Origin: Dermatophagoides farinae
Taxonomy: Eukaryota; Arthropoda; Arachnida; Sarcoptiformes; Pyroglyphidae
Length of the DNA: 64,000 bases
NCBI RefSeq assembly: GCF_024713945.1
Contig: NC_134683.1
Location: forward strand, 2,791,501-2,855,500
Reading direction: 5' to 3'
This document shows, in pieces, positions 9,354-24,500 of this stretch (positions are counted from its first letter, which is position 1; each line of letters begins with the position of its first letter). The position numbers and the translations under genes were made by a program. The notes below the pieces were generated by a model that was not told the origin of the DNA, did not search any database, and saw only the letters and a list, made by a program, of their open reading frames with translations.

Positions 9354-9680
9354 TATAAACCAATATAATTGTATAACAAAAAAAATATCTATTATTGTGT
9401 TTAGATTCGTTAACTGTAGATGGCGCTATGCTGCCCATTTTTTTAAAATAAAATTAAACTGAATAAATAAATAAAGGAAGTACAAAAAAACATTTGCTTT
9501 TGACCAGAAAAAAAGCCAAAATTTATAAACCAAAAATTGTAACAAAAAAAATATCAATAATTATTGTGTTTAGATTCGTTAACTGTAGATGGCGCTATGC
9601 TCTCCATTTTTTTAAAAATAAAATTAAACTAAATCAAACTAAATGAAACTAAATGAATGAAAATGACGGAAATACAAAAA
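9354..9680. repeat. Two diverged tandem copies of a unit of about 169 bp
   Basis: Copies at about 9354-9490 and 9523-9680 share ATAAACCA, AACAAAAAAAATATC, a 40-bp block with TTAGATTCGTTAACTG, and TAGATGGCGCTATGC (9417-9431 and 9586-9600), then TTTTTTTAAAA, AAATTAAACT and a GAAnTACAAAAAA end. The second copy ends at the 3' side of the tRNA gene. The AT-rich tails differ, so the duplication is not recent. Confidence 0.8.
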
Positions 9681-9686
9681 AATGGC

Positions 9687-9794
9687 GGCCTCTGGCGGGA
9701 CTCGAACCCGCAATCTCCGGTTTACTTAACAAAACAGTGAAATGAATAGTTTGTTTATAGGAGACCGAAACCTTATCCATTAGGCCACAGAGGC
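9687..9794 (-). tRNA. tRNA-Arg (anticodon CCU) with a 35-nt intron
   Basis: On the minus strand all arms are present. The acceptor pairs GCCTCTG with CAGAGGC; the D arm is GCCT-AATGGATA-AGGT; the anticodon stem is TCGGT/ACCGG with one T-G wobble; the loop after splicing is CTCCTAA (anticodon CCT); the T arm is GCGGG-TTCGAGT-CCCGC. The body matches eukaryotic tRNA-Arg(CCU), and the T arm doubles as the internal B box for RNA polymerase III. A 35-nt insert after position 37 is the canonical place for a nuclear tRNA intron and would be removed by the tRNA-splicing endonuclease. The base at position 73 is C, unusual for tRNA-Arg. A run of T's lies just downstream on the minus strand and can serve as the Pol III terminator. 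Probably functional; a tRNA-derived pseudogene is less likely given the intact pairing. Confidence 0.88.
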
Positions 9795-12700
9795 GACACG
9801 TAATTATTAAAAGCATTTACTATAAGTCAAAAAGAGCGATGCCAAAAGAGCGAAAGTGATCAAAAATATATACTTGCAGCCATTTTCATTGTCATCGACC
9901 ATGAAGAAAAAAAACAATAAGAATAACTAGTCTATGGCATTAGCATTATTTATATGGGAAACCACCACTACTTGTTGTAGGAGGAACGGGTTTTATTCCG
10001 ATTCTCGAAAATTTTGATAAAAATTCAAATGTTTTATCAATTGGACATCATCAAAACTCACTATTGACATTGACAAAATTTTCAATGACTGAAAACAATA
10101 TGAAACAACCATTAAATTCTTGCAGCAAAAAAAAACACAAGACATCAAGTTAATTAAAATTCTACCATCGAAAATGACATATCATTTATGATTGTGATAA
10201 TGATGATGATTATAATTTGATTCTTGGCTATTATTGCTCAAAATTTTGATATATGAATAATGCTGAACAAGCAACAAAAATTGATAGGCAATGAAGCCAA
10301 GAATTTTCAAACAAATTCATCCAAATATAAAAACACATATAAATCATTAAAAATCATTCACATTGTTTTCATAAACAACAACAACAACAAAAAACGAATG
10401 AATGATTCGAAATAATAATAATAATTTAAACAAATAAATGACAGGCCCATAAATTCTTTTTGGATCACACTCCCAGAGATGTGATGATCAAAATGGATTC
10501 ATATACAAAGAATTTCAATGTTCATACATGCATGCATGTTGGATGCATTCGATGATGATGATTTTTTTTTCTTTCATATTCATCATTATTTTATTTCGAA
10601 ACTTTTTCATTGCTATCTCTGAATGTCCATCCATGTCTGATCAAATTCACGAATCGAAATATGGTGAATGATCATCATTCGTTTTTTTTAGTGTTTCCCT
10701 CCTGACAACCGAATGACGTATTGTCATTTTATCTTCTTTTTTTTTTTTGCTTATTCCATCATCATCATCATTCTGTGGATTCATTCAATGGGGGGGTCGT
10801 AGTGGTTTTATGAGGGCAGTAAACGATAAAAAAAATTTCAAACATGACCATTTATTATTACGACGATTATGATTATGATTATTACGATAAATGTTTTGAA
10901 TATCATCAAATACTGTTATTTGAATTTCAACTTTTCGTTTTTTTTTATTTCATTTGGGTACATTCTATATACGGTGTGTGTGTGTGTAGACCATTATGAA
11001 TTATTTTTGGATGATTTAAAATTAAATTCATGAATTCTGTTGTTGTTTGCTCGGTTTATTCATCCATTTTGTTCATTATTTGGAACATTGTTATTATTAG
11101 ATGTTGCTACTACTACTAATGCTACTGCTACTACAAGAATCGTTATCATCATCATTATCATTTATTGTAATAATAATAAAAATAATGAATGATCATCATC
11201 ATCATCATCTAATAGTTGTAAAGCAATGAAATGAAATTGAAAATGAACATCACATGGGTTGCCATTTTTTTTTCTTTTTTTTTGTGCCATGGTTTTTATC
11301 GTTGCGTGTTGTTTGCTGTTTTTATTTTTTTATTTTATTTTTTTTTTGTCAGTGATATTCACGCATCATGATCATTCATTTTTTTCTTTTTTTTTGCAAA
11401 TTATTATTATTGCAAATTATTTTGATTCAAATATGTATCTTGCGAGAGAATTCTATAGAATTTGGTTCATGTGAATACACAATAGAATGAATGAATGAAT
11501 AAATGAATGTTTCCAATGACAAGCAAAATTTTCAAAGAATCATTTTATTGCATTTTTTTTTGCTTTGTTTTGCTTTGAATTTTCATTCAATTTTTAACAT
11601 TTTTTATTGTTGATTTGATTCGATTCTGTAATTTATTCTTTTCATTGTATATTTAATAATATTTTCAATATTCATAATCATCAATGGAATAACAAAATAG
11701 ATGATGATGATTTTTTTCAATACATAAATCACTGGATGGAGGTCGTGAACATCAGTAATTCATTGCATTGAAATTTAATCAAATTACATAATCACATAAT
11801 TTTCATCATGATAATTGCCATTTTTTTATGGCATTTTGTTTTGATTCTTTTGATTAGGTGGTCATCATCATCATAGTAGTGAATTCAATGTGGCAGGATA
11901 TGATATAGAATGGTATTAGTGTGAATGTTAACACATTATAATGCAACCAAAGAGAGAGAAAAACGAAACAAAACAAACGTAAACGTTTCATTCTATATAT
12001 ATGGTCCAACGATGAACCACATGGAACATGGAACATTTATCAGGAAGAAATAAAAAACGCATAGATAGATGGATAATTTGTAACCTTAATGTGAACAATC
12101 ATGATGATCATGATCATCATCCATGATGATCATGATGATGATGATGATAAACCATAGTAGCAACAAAATTACTTTGTTATTAATGTTTTTTTTTTTGAAA
12201 CAATTTTCATTTGTTGTTTGTTGTTTGGATTCCAAAAATAAATTTTTCTCTTTTTCTTCACAATCTCAATCTCAATCATTTGCCATTTTTTCTAATCAAA
12301 TCCAATTGCATTAATATCTTTTTTTTTTGTTTATATGAGTCTCATATAGATAAAATGAATGAAACAAAATAAAAAACAATGAAAATGGTCAAACATTAAT
12401 TTAAATTGTTTTTTTTTCTTTCTTCTCTCATTCTATCGCTTCATCATTGTTATTTTCTTTTCATTTCACATTAAAACTAGAAATAGAAAGAAAATTTTTT
12501 TTCTTTCTTCTCATTTCGAATTGAATTGGTTGGATGTTGTTTTGTTTTGTTTTGTTCCAACAAACAACACAAAACAATTGGGTCCAAATTGCCTCGTCGT
12601 CATCAACATTGATGATGATGGTGATAAACGAAAATTGCTGCTTGTTTGTATAGCAGTGAATGAAGAGAAAACCAAAAAAAAAAATCACAGAAAAAAAATT

Positions 12701-15700
12701 ACATTTTTTTTGGAACGATCCAAAAAAAAAAAAAATATAATGGCCGTTTTTGAAAACAAAAAAAAATTTTTTTTTTTATTTTTCATTTTACAGAAACCAT
12801 CATTATTATTTTGTATCTAGAATTTGATAATGATGACTGTTTTTTTTTTCGTTTGTTTGCTGTTTTGGTTCGATTTCAAAGAATTTTTTGTTTGTAACAA
12901 TTTTTTCATCATTGATTGACTCATTTTGCATTTTCTTTTTCCAGCCATTACATTGTATCAAATTGAAATTTTTTAAATTTATTTTCAAATCAATTTTTTT
13001 TTTGTTGCTATAAATCCATATATCTTGACATCATTTTGATATCCAACCAATCATTTGTGTGTGTGTTGTTGTTGTTGTTGTTGTTGCTAATAATCAAAAG
13101 AGAATCTTGTGACAATTCAATATGATGATGATGATGACGATATAGCCAATTAATTGGCCTATTGAACTGTTCGCCATATAATCAATATTATCATTAGCAA
13201 AGTTTTACTCGAATTATCGAACGAAACTAAATAGATAGAAAAAAAAACGATTGAAATTCGAGTTCCTCATCATCATGGAGAATCGAGTGGATCGGAATTT
13301 TGAATTTTGAATTCTATGACATACAAATTCTTCTTCTCCTCATTTCACTATATTCCATCATCATCTATCTAATTTTGTTGTTATAAATCGAACAAAAATC
13401 GAATTCATTATCGTATTCGATTTGTTTGAAATGAAATGAAATAATAATAAATATCATTACAATCTGGAAAATGAAATTCATTCAGAATTCATATCCATTA
13501 AGAATAATTATGATCATCATCATCATCATCATTATTATTATCTGATATATTGATTATAAATGATCATTATCATCATCATCATCATCATTAAACAAATGGA
13601 ATTTTTTTTTTAATTATTATCATATAATAATCAGTATTTCAAACTCGTATTCTTTTCCTGTTTGAAATTCATTTTATCATTGATTGTTTGTCATAATGAA
13701 ACTATAACAACAACAACAACGACGACAACAACAACAATAACCAGAAAATAAAAATGAAAAATATATCGTGAAGGATTTCGAATGACTGATGATGGCCTGT
13801 ATGCCACACATGTGTCACACACACACATAATGAAATCATAGAAATTATGGTACCAAATCTATTCGAATTTGAAACGATACGAATATAACTAAAAGTTTCG
13901 TTTTATTTTTTCCCCTTTTTCCTTTCATCTTTTTTTTTAGTTTTAGTTTTCGATTTATAATTCTAGGATAAAAAAAACGGGCCAATATTTATTCCATTAG
14001 ATATTTTGAGGATCCGTTCAACCCCCTCCACCATCACCACCACCACCACCCACATTTGTTACACACAATCTCCATTTTTATAAATAAAATGTACGCGCAC
14101 CATTCCTTGTTGGCGTATATATCGATTATTGATGGCATTTTGTTTCCACCATATCGATGATTAAATAAAATGGAACATGCTCCAAAAAAAAAAAAAAATG
14201 AAAAAAAATGAAAAACAGCACAAACCATCCAATGAAACGAAACGAAATAAAAAAAAACACACCAAACCGATTCGATTCCAAATGTTTGATTAAGCTTAAT
14301 CATCATACACAATACGCACATATATTTAACTTTAATAATAAACTATAGAATTATATAATGTACGATGTATATACAAACAGAATATATATACAACGAAAAC
14401 GAGAATTCAATGTGTGTATTTTAAGAAACAAAACCCTCACACACACACACACACACACACAATCAGCCTATATGATTCCGGATTCCAATGATGATGATGA
14501 TGATGACGAATAATAAATGATTGTGCTTACACACACACACATAGATCTTAACGGAAAAAAAAATTCTTCTAAGCAATCGATAAAAGTAAAAGAAACAAAA
14601 AAAAATAATCTATAAAATACATTATGGTTATTAATTTGCCTTTTTTCATCATCATCATCATCATCATCATCATATCGTTTCAACTACAACCTAATACAAC
14701 AACAACAACAACAAAAACCATCAGCAATTTGATCCAAGAGAAATAAAAAAAAATTGATGTTGGTGGTTCCATTTTTTTTTCTAAATCTGAAAAAAAATCT
14801 AATGATGATAGAACTGTTAGAATGTGGAAAAAAATGATGAAAAAAAAAAATTTTTTTTTTCGTTTCAAAATCAATCAATGATTCTGTTTGTAGGAAAACT
14901 TGATTCAATCTCTAGATTCTTGTATATATATATATGAACTTTAAATGTCTTATTATTTCTTGTCATCTTGTAAAAATTCATAATTTTTCAACGAAAATCC
15001 TAAAAACAAACTTTGATCTTGATGATAATTATGGAAAAAAAATCCAATTAAATCAAAAGACAAAAAAAAATTGATTGATCAAAAACAAACAGAATATTCA
15101 GCTATGGCAGCAGTTTAATGTTTTTTCTTTTGTTTTCCACGTCCAAAGAAAATGAAAGCAAATTATTAATTCAAATTGTCACCATAATAAATAATCAGTC
15201 TCTTTTTTCCGTTCGCTTTTTCCATACACACGCACAAACAATCGTTCAATGTTTATGTTTCATTATACATTAAAAGGATGACTATAATAAATTGATTCTA
15301 ACAAACAACAACAACAACAACAACAAAAAACCGGACGGGAAAGAGATAAATCTTTGGAACAGTCCAGAGAGCATACACATAACAGTATTTTTTGTATACA
15401 TGATAACAACAACAACAAAGGCCATAAGGTACCCTTGGAAAAATCATCATAAAAAATATATTTTGAATGAATGAATGAATGAATATAAATCTTAGGTTTC
15501 TGTATAATGTGGATCGAGTTTTTTTTCACGTTTATTTTTCTGGTTGAAATAATTTGTATGTATGACGTTTACGTTTTTGTTTTTTTTTCCTACTATCGTT
15601 AGTTTTTTTTTTAGTATTTTTCAAGATAAAATCTATTTGTTCGTTCATTTTTTTTTGTATTCTAATATGAATTTGGTTTTTTTTTGTTCGCTGGTTATAT

Positions 15701-18700
15701 ATAAATAGATAGATATCAATGTTTATGGATCGAGTTTGCGCAATTTTTTTTTGTTTTTCATTTTTAATCATTCATCCATTGTTATTATTGTTATCGTCAT
15801 CGTCGTTTCCATATCCGTAAATAAATGGCTGTTTATTTATTGAAATTATTAAAAATTAAATTTGATGACAGAAAAAAAAGGTTTGCAAATCAAACAAACT
15901 CTGGATATATAAAATCTATGGTATTAAATTTGATTTTCCTCAATCACAATCACATATATATAGTGAAAAAAATCACAAATAATTTCATGGTTCCACAATA
16001 AATTTTACAAATTACGTAATTTGGTTTTTTCCCCTAATCATCATTATCATCGTTTGCTTATTTTAATTTCGTTCGTTGTCGTCGTCGTCGTTGTCGTCAT
16101 TATTGAGCAGAATATACAGAAATGAACAAAAAAAATTTTTTTTTTTTGCTTAATTATTACGAATCGAAAGAAGAAATGAGAGAGAGAGAAAAAAAATTTT
16201 TTTTTTTTTTAGTTCTGTTGGTTTGTCATGAATTTTTTTTGTTGTTGTTTGTTGTTGTTTTCTATATTACACGAATGGAGAATCGATTCGATTCGGTCTT
16301 TTGCAACTGTTTTGTTTTTTTTGGATAGATGGATGAATGGAATGAGCAAATGAGCTCGTTCAATTCGTTTCAATTCAATTTGAGGCCATAATTTTTTTTT
16401 GCTGGGTGTTTTTTTTTGTTTCACTATAAATGTGCGCGTGTACACTGATGAAATGAATGAAAGAATCTACACATATTCTTACTAACGAAGCAGCCATATT
16501 TTTAATGGAATGGAAAAAAAAAATTAATTGCATAACAATATCCATCATTGGCGGATACACAAACAAAATGGATGCATGTCGAATAATTTCAAATTTTTTT
16601 TTATTCAAAATAATAATATCCCGTTAATTTCCGTTCTCTTTTTTCCGGTTGTTTTTTTTCTGCTAATCTGACACAAAATGATGATGATGATGATGATGTT
16701 GATTCGAAATTCTTTTTTCAGTGGTTTTTTTTCATGATTCTGATTGAGTTTTGTTGTTGTTGTGGTTGCACACTACATTTTTGGATTTATTTGAAATGGA
16801 TTAAATTGCAGTACACACACACACACACTTGTTTACGAAATAAACGAAAAAAAAAACTTTTTTGGTTATGAAATCAAATGATAAATTAAGACCAAGAAAA
16901 AGAAGGAGAAAAAGTTCAATTCAATGATTCATGAGATGAAAATGGAAAAAAAATTCTCCATCATAAATTAATAAATGTTTTGAATTTCTGTAGAATTTCT
17001 GAATTCAAATTTTTTTTCTTTTTCTTTGATTCTATGGTAACCAAACGAAATAAAAATTGGAAAAAAATTTTCATCACACACAACAACAACAACAACAAAC
17101 AACAACAAAAAATGAATGAATTAGATTAGATCATTAACAACATTATGTAATAATGTAATTCATTTTCTCTTTGTTTTTTGTTTTCTAGCAATGATAATAT
17201 TAATTTTCATTGTCGTGTGTTTCGATTTGGTTCTGTATGACAACAACAACAAAAGAAAAAAATCATTTGACAACGTTTATCGCCATATATATATAGTGAA
17301 TGCACAAAAACAACGATTGTGTAATAATAATGGCCATTTTCATTCATTTCATTCATTTAGATAACCGGAGAAGAAAAAAAATGATTCAATTGATGATTCT
17401 GCAAAAAAAAAAATCATCTACTAAAACAATACGCCCACAATGAAGCAAACAACAACAATCAAACAGAATGGGAAACAAATTGGTTAATAATAATGATAAT
17501 GATAATAACAAGAATCGAAACAACAACAAGAATCGATGATGATGATGATGATGACAATTTTTCGATTCCTAGAATCGTTTTTTTTTTTTTTTTTTGCTCG
17601 ATTCCATTACAACAACAACGGTCCAAAAAACATTAAAGTTTTTTTTTTCATTATTTAGAAAAAAAAATGGTCGATATCACGATATTGAAAAGTTTTTTTT
17701 TCTCCACATAAACAATAACGACAACAACTTGATAATAATTCTAATGATTATAAGTGATGATGATGATGATGATGATGGTTGAAGAATCAATATTCGATCA
17801 CAATTTTTTCGTCGTTGTTGTTGTTGTTTTTTTTGTGGATGTCGTTTGGTCGTTTAAATTGATTTTTTTTCTCCACCATCGCCACCACCATTACTTTCTG
17901 AGTTAGAATTGTCATCATTCAAGCAAACTGCCATGATACATTGGAATCATTTCTATATAGACCAGTAACATTAATAATAAGAGTTGAAATTCTTGAATTT
18001 TTTTTTTTTTTGGTTTTTGTTTTTGTTTTGCAATTTCTGCTTGCCTTTTGGCCATCATTATCAATCAATTGATTTTTTGATCATTGAAATGATATTCTGT
18101 TTGTTTTTTTTTTGCAATGGAAACTACATTTATTTGGTTCAATCATTATTATCAATGATAATATTCATCAACGAAAAAAACAAACCAATGAAAAAAAAAA
18201 TATGAAATTGATGATTGAATCGAATTCTAGCTATGGGCCAAAATTTTAGATCTACCCGATTGGGTAGTGGCAATGATGATGTTAATGATAAAGACCATAA
18301 TGTAAAAAAAAATAAAACAATTTATCATGTTTGATTTGAGATTTTCTTCCTTCTTTTTCATTTTCATTTTTTTTTTGTTTGTTTGTTTCGCAAATACCAA
18401 CTACTACAAACAAAAAAAAAGCAAGATAAACAATGATGCCAGAATCAACCAGAATCTTTTGATTATGATAAATGATTATGGATTGAAATGTTGTTTGAGC
18501 AAAAAAAATGAAATGAAAAAAAAGAAAAGAAAAAAAAATTATTGACAATCGTAGTTCTCTCTGGGGAGATTAAAAAGATTCAATGGTAGTGGTTAACTAG
18601 TTGGTTAGAAATCAAAATCAAAACAATAGAAAAACGACAAACAAGAAAAAAAAATGTCAAATCGATTGTACGTGGTCAATTTGTTTGATTTATTTTTCTT

Positions 18701-20100
18701 TGGAATTTTAAATCTATTGATGAAAAGAATAATGAATTCGAATTCAATGATTTTAATGATTCCACAATTATCTATATACATCGTATATTGTGCTACGCAT
18801 ACGCCAAAGTATTGAATGAAAATATAATGAATCAAAAAGAATGAAGAAAAAAAAACTTGGAAAAATCGATGATGATTAAACAATTGCAGTGAAAAAAAAA
18901 CAGCAACAGCATCAACAACAACAACAACAAACTATAAATGCAATGTGGATGGATATTAAAGTTTTTTTCCACGATTCATTCACTACTACTACCATCATCA
19001 TCATTCTCGAATGTTCCATTTTGGATTTTTTTTCTTTTTTTTTGCATCAAAACGTTTTGTATATAATGATTCGATTCTATAAGAATGTAGCTTGTAGCAG
19101 CATTGGCGTAGAGAAGAAGAAGAAGAAGAAGATGAAAAAATCGAAATCAAATCAAATTGAACGAAATATTCTGTTATTTTTTTTATTCTTTCATCATCAT
19201 CATCATTCTCTCCGCATATTATTATTTTATTGATTTTCATGACTGTTTCAATTTGATTTGATTTCGATTTTTTTTTCTCCTCATTTCATTCCAATGTTTG
19301 TATGTTTCGTCGACCCATTCGTTGTTGCTGTTGTTGTTGTTGTTCGATCCAATTGGATCGAAATAATGATCAAAGTCAAACTCATCAATATAGATTTTTA
19401 TTTTTTATTTTTATTTTTTCTTGTTCAATCACCATCATCATCATCATCATCATCGACATCAAAATAAATTGAACAGCAGAATGAGCAAAAAAAAGAGAGA
19501 TGGAGAGAGAGAGAGAAAAAAAAAACGATGAAAATGATGAAACAGAATTCAGAATGTTCACCATACATGTATATGTGTGTGTGTGTGTGTAATGATCCTA
19601 TAGGAAAAAAAATGAATTTAATTCAATACAAAAAAAAATTTTCATATTCGATTTATCGATCGATTTTTTTTCTCCACAATCAATAATAAAAATGGTTGTC
19701 ATTTATTTGAATTCGAATGAATTGAATGATTTCGTATAGAAATTTTGCCCAGTCTCTTTTTTTTGCCTGTTTTTTTTCTACAATGTAAATTGTAGTGCAT
19801 CATGTACAAAATAATAACAATGTTTTTGAAATTCAAATGATCGTGGACAAAAATTCACATTTTCAATGGACGAATCTTTGATTTTCACTACGGAATATAG
19901 GAATATCATTCTGGCAACCCTTTCGGCCATGTTGTTATTGAATAAATCTTTTCTTTTTTTTTTACACACACACACACACACAAAAAAAACCTTGACCGTG
20001 AATCTTTTTCCGGATTTTTTTGTTGTTGTTCTATTCCCATTCCCGTTCCCGTTGTGTTAATGAAAATCTCCCAATGTTTTCTGATTTGGTTCATTGAAAC
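9795..20100. other. Long gene-poor, microsatellite-rich spacer
   Basis: I see no supportable gene, RNA or transposon here. Open frames are short and made of Phe/Ile/Lys/Asn or His/Asp/Ser runs created by T/A homopolymers, (ATC)n/(GAT)n and (AAC)n/(GTT)n. Examples of the repeats are (CA)n near 14,440-14,461, (ATC)n at 14,648-14,673, (GAT)n at 17,756-17,777, (CA)n at 19,966-19,981, and many A or T tracts of 8-17 nt. Confidence 0.6.
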
Positions 20101-21452
20101 ATTGAATGTGATCGGGGCAATGTACCGTAATTTTTATTTTTGTATGTCTGTGTGTGTTTGTATGTGTGTGGATGTCCTATTTTTTCCCGTTTTATTCCCG
20201 GATCTTTTTTTCTTTTGTTCCTGGTACTTATAGTTTCTTTTTCTTTTCTTTGTTCTGGTTTGTCTTCTTTCGGCCGATTTCATATGACGCCTCCGACGGC
20301 AATTTGATGACGAAAACTATGACGACGACTACGATGATGACGACGACCGTGATATTGACTGTCCCCGTTTGTCTTCCACGTGATCACTATACTAACCGAC
20401 CGATTAAATATCAGACTGACGATGAGAGAGTGAATACGGCCCAATTCACCCAAATACACATACACAGACATACACATAGGGAAAAACCAGTATGTCCGTG
20501 AAAGAAACGACGATGAAAGGAATCAAACAAAAAAAAAGGAAAAAAAATCTGGTTAGTATGTCTCGTATGTCTGGTTGTTTGACTACATATCATTGTCGAC
20601 GACAAAAGTGATGAAGGAGTCTATCATTCCCATTTCCACATAATTTTGGGTGAGCTATTCAAGTAGACTTTTATTCTTTTGATTGTCGATCCAGAAACCA
20701 TAGAAAAACAGCTTAAAGTACATAAGAAAAAGGCCAGTAAACCAGAATCGTCTTACGTATTATTTTGATGATGATCATGACAAGAATGAGGAATCAAATA
20801 TACAAACTTTTTTTACGTTCACAGTAAATTCCCGTTGGCAAATTACAGAATTTATTTGCGTGATTATTGGATATTTTGAAGCAAAAACAACAACAACAAT
20901 AACAACAATTACATCATCAAAAATAGATTGTCGTGCAGACACTTACGGGTAAGATTACATCGGACTTACATATGGTCCAATGAACCAGAATTATAACCAA
21001 CCTATATTTGACAGTGACGATAAAAATCGGAACAAATGCGGTGGAGGGCGTCTTGTAAATGTGTAATAATGTGTATAAGTCAATTACATACATCGAATTT
21101 CAAATACTCAGTATTTGGCTATCACTGGTTTTTGTTATTGTTGTTGTTGTTGTTGTTGATATTGTATACAGATCAAAATTCAACGATACCAAATTGTCCG
21201 TTGCCGGTATTTATAATATACATGTTCTATGTCTCAAAGTGTGTGTATTTGATCCAGGAGATTTTTATTGAATGGGCTCCACATTAGGTGAACACATACA
21301 CACACACACACACACAGACTAACACACTGACACATAGATGAAGGAAACCAGTCCCGGACCGATAACGAAGACATACGTAAAGTAACGTTAAACAACAATA
21401 AACCGGACAACCATGGAGTCTAGTTTTTGATAGATCAAAAACTATCATTGAG

Positions 21453-21597
<145 letters not shown>

Positions 21598-24500
21598 TAG
21601 AAAATTCTATGAATGAATTCAAGGAAATGCAATGGTTGCCGTCATCATCATCATCATCATTATCATCGCCTTTCGTTTTTTTTCTTCTTCTTCTTCAACC
21701 AGACACCATTTTCTATTAATAGGATAAAAGCAAAATAATTTGTTTCAATTTCGGTGGTAATGGTGGAGTATAAGGGAAAGAAATAAAGAAGAAAAAAAAG
21801 TGAAAGTGAAAAAGAGAGAAAGAAAAATCCAAAACTCAGTACTAGACATCGAAAACAATAACAACAACAACAATGTCGACGACGACTACGGGAAAAAAAA
21901 TGTTTCAATGAAAACAAGAAACGTTTCCAGGATCGGGATTTCTATCCCCGATTCATTTCACATACTGAAACATGATTTTGACTTTCTCATATTCTATCTT
22001 TGTCTGTAATTTTTTTTCCCGTTCTTTCTTGATTCCCGTCATCGTCATCATCATCATCATCACCGTTTTGTGCGGGAAAGAAAACTGAAAATCGGGAGAT
22101 GTTGATGATGATGAAATCAATCCAGACATTCAAGTATATATTTATTCAAGTATAAGTGTTAAAATGTACTCTTCATGTGAAGTGTTGTTGATAAAAAGTC
22201 AAAGAACCCGGAATGATGATGATGATAATCAAGAGAGGTGGTGGAGGTGGAAAGTTTTTTTTTCAATGAAAAGTTTTTCGAACCCGGGAAATCATGTGGT
22301 GTATGAACGTGTGTGTGTGTGTGTATGCGATCCAGAATAAAAGAGATGCACTTGAACTTGAACTAGAACTAGTTATAAATAAAAAGATAAACAGAATTTT
22401 TTTTTTACTTACCACAATATGATCAGCTGATATGGTCACAATGTAAACATTGTAAACACATGTTTTTTTTTATTCACAAATATTGATGATGATGGCATTG
22501 ACACATGAACCGAATTCCCTTGGAAAAAAAAATAATTTGTGATAATTTACTTCCTGGGTCACCAGTACAGAAAAAAAGGTCAGTCGGTTTCTAGGTTGTG
22601 GTTGTTGTTGTTGTTGTTGTGGTTGTTGTTGTCTCCCCATCATCAACATCATGATCTTTTAACTTAACCTTTCAATCATCATCATCATCATCACCGTTTT
22701 TCCCTCGGCATAAAATAATACCACCCGCAACAAAACAAAAAAAAAACCGACAACAATCTGACCTGTGTGTGTTTTTTTCCTGGTTGTTATTCTTAGGGGG
22801 GGATTCAATCATTATGAATGAAAAGGAGATTTCTACCCTTAAAACCATCGACCGATAAATTGACACACGTCGGCCGTCATCGTGTTTTTGTTGTTGTTGT
22901 TGTTGTTTTTCCCCACACACACACACATTGACCAAACTTTCGGTAGCCGTCAGTCAGTTTGTTGATAAGTCAATCAAGAATGGTGTGGGTGATGATTGTT
23001 ATGCTTAGGGTGTCAGGAGGGGATCATCATCATCCTTATACATGAGTCGACGAAAAGATGATAGGGAGAACCTACCAACCGAAAAAAAAAATTTTTTTTG
23101 AGGAAAGAAGATGAAATCGTCGCGTGTCTTTTTCATTCTATTACCCTCTCACCACCAGACAACCAAATGATTACATCATTAACACTATGTATGATTCAAT
23201 TGACCTTTATAAATAGCATTGAATGAATATAGTTGTGTTGTTGTTTGGGAGGGGGGCGAAAAAAGGAATTTTCACTTTTCAAAATATTTCCGGGTTTTAC
23301 TTATTCACTACTGAGTGTATTTTTGTGTGTTTATAAAGAAGGGCTTTACCCTCTATCTCCCATTATCTAAATTGCCACAATCATCACACAATCCCTTATG
23401 TTTCGGTTTCATTCATTCAATTTTTTTTTCTGATTGTCAGGTGCCTCATCTTTATGCACACACACACACATGCAAACACAACATGTCGCCGATCAAAATC
23501 CTAAATAACCGAAAAGTTTTTTTTGTTTGGGTTTTGTTTCGCTTTCTATTCATCTCATTCATTCAATTCATTTCATTCTTTACAATTCTACAACGTCATT
23601 TCTATGTCTGGATTGTATCTTTTTTTTTGCTTTGTTTTTTCTTTTGTTGTTGTTGTTCTTTCTTTTATTGAATGAGTGTAGTATCTGTGTAGAAATTAGA
23701 ATTTAGAATGAAAAATGTGATTGACTGGGAAAAAGCGGAGAGAAAGCGTCAGCCAAAATGATTTGTATTGAAAATAGCTACGAGGTGATATTGTTTGATT
23801 GAATCATCATAATCAGCTGATTTACAGAATATTCTTTTCAACAGATTCATTCACAATTATTTGTGGAACAAAGATTTGATAAATTTCATCTGATTGATTT
23901 ATTCATTTTTTTTAGTTAAAATTTAAAGGTAGCAAAACATTTTTTTTCCCACGGATTTGGAATTAAATTTACCTCAGTTGGTATATTCAATTAGATTGAA
24001 AACACAACAAAAGAACCTAACCTAACCAAAAAAAAAACCTAGCCTGACCTTTTGTCCTAGTGACCTGGAAAGAAAAATTGAAATTAAATTGACCTGTGTG
24101 TGTATGTCAACCATTCGGCCATTTTTTTCATTATTATTGTTTTCTTTGGTTTCTTAGCATAGCCAAAAAACTAATTCCTAGACATGACGACCTAGTGGGC
24201 CTAGATATTACAACAACAATTTTGGTTGATGAATTCACCACCACCACCACCACAACCACCACTACTACTGCAACAACAACAACAACAAAAAAAAATTTTG
24301 AAATCATTTATTTTCAACCACACCGAGAAAAACATGCTTAGGTCCTTTTTTTTCATTTGCTATGTGCTGCTTTTTTGCTTCTGCTGCTGCTGCTGCTGCT
24401 GCTGTCGTTGTCAATATAATTCATTATAGATCATCGATCATTATTGATCATGATTTGGAAAAATTGTAAAGAGAAAGAAAAAAATGAGAAAAAAAAGAAA

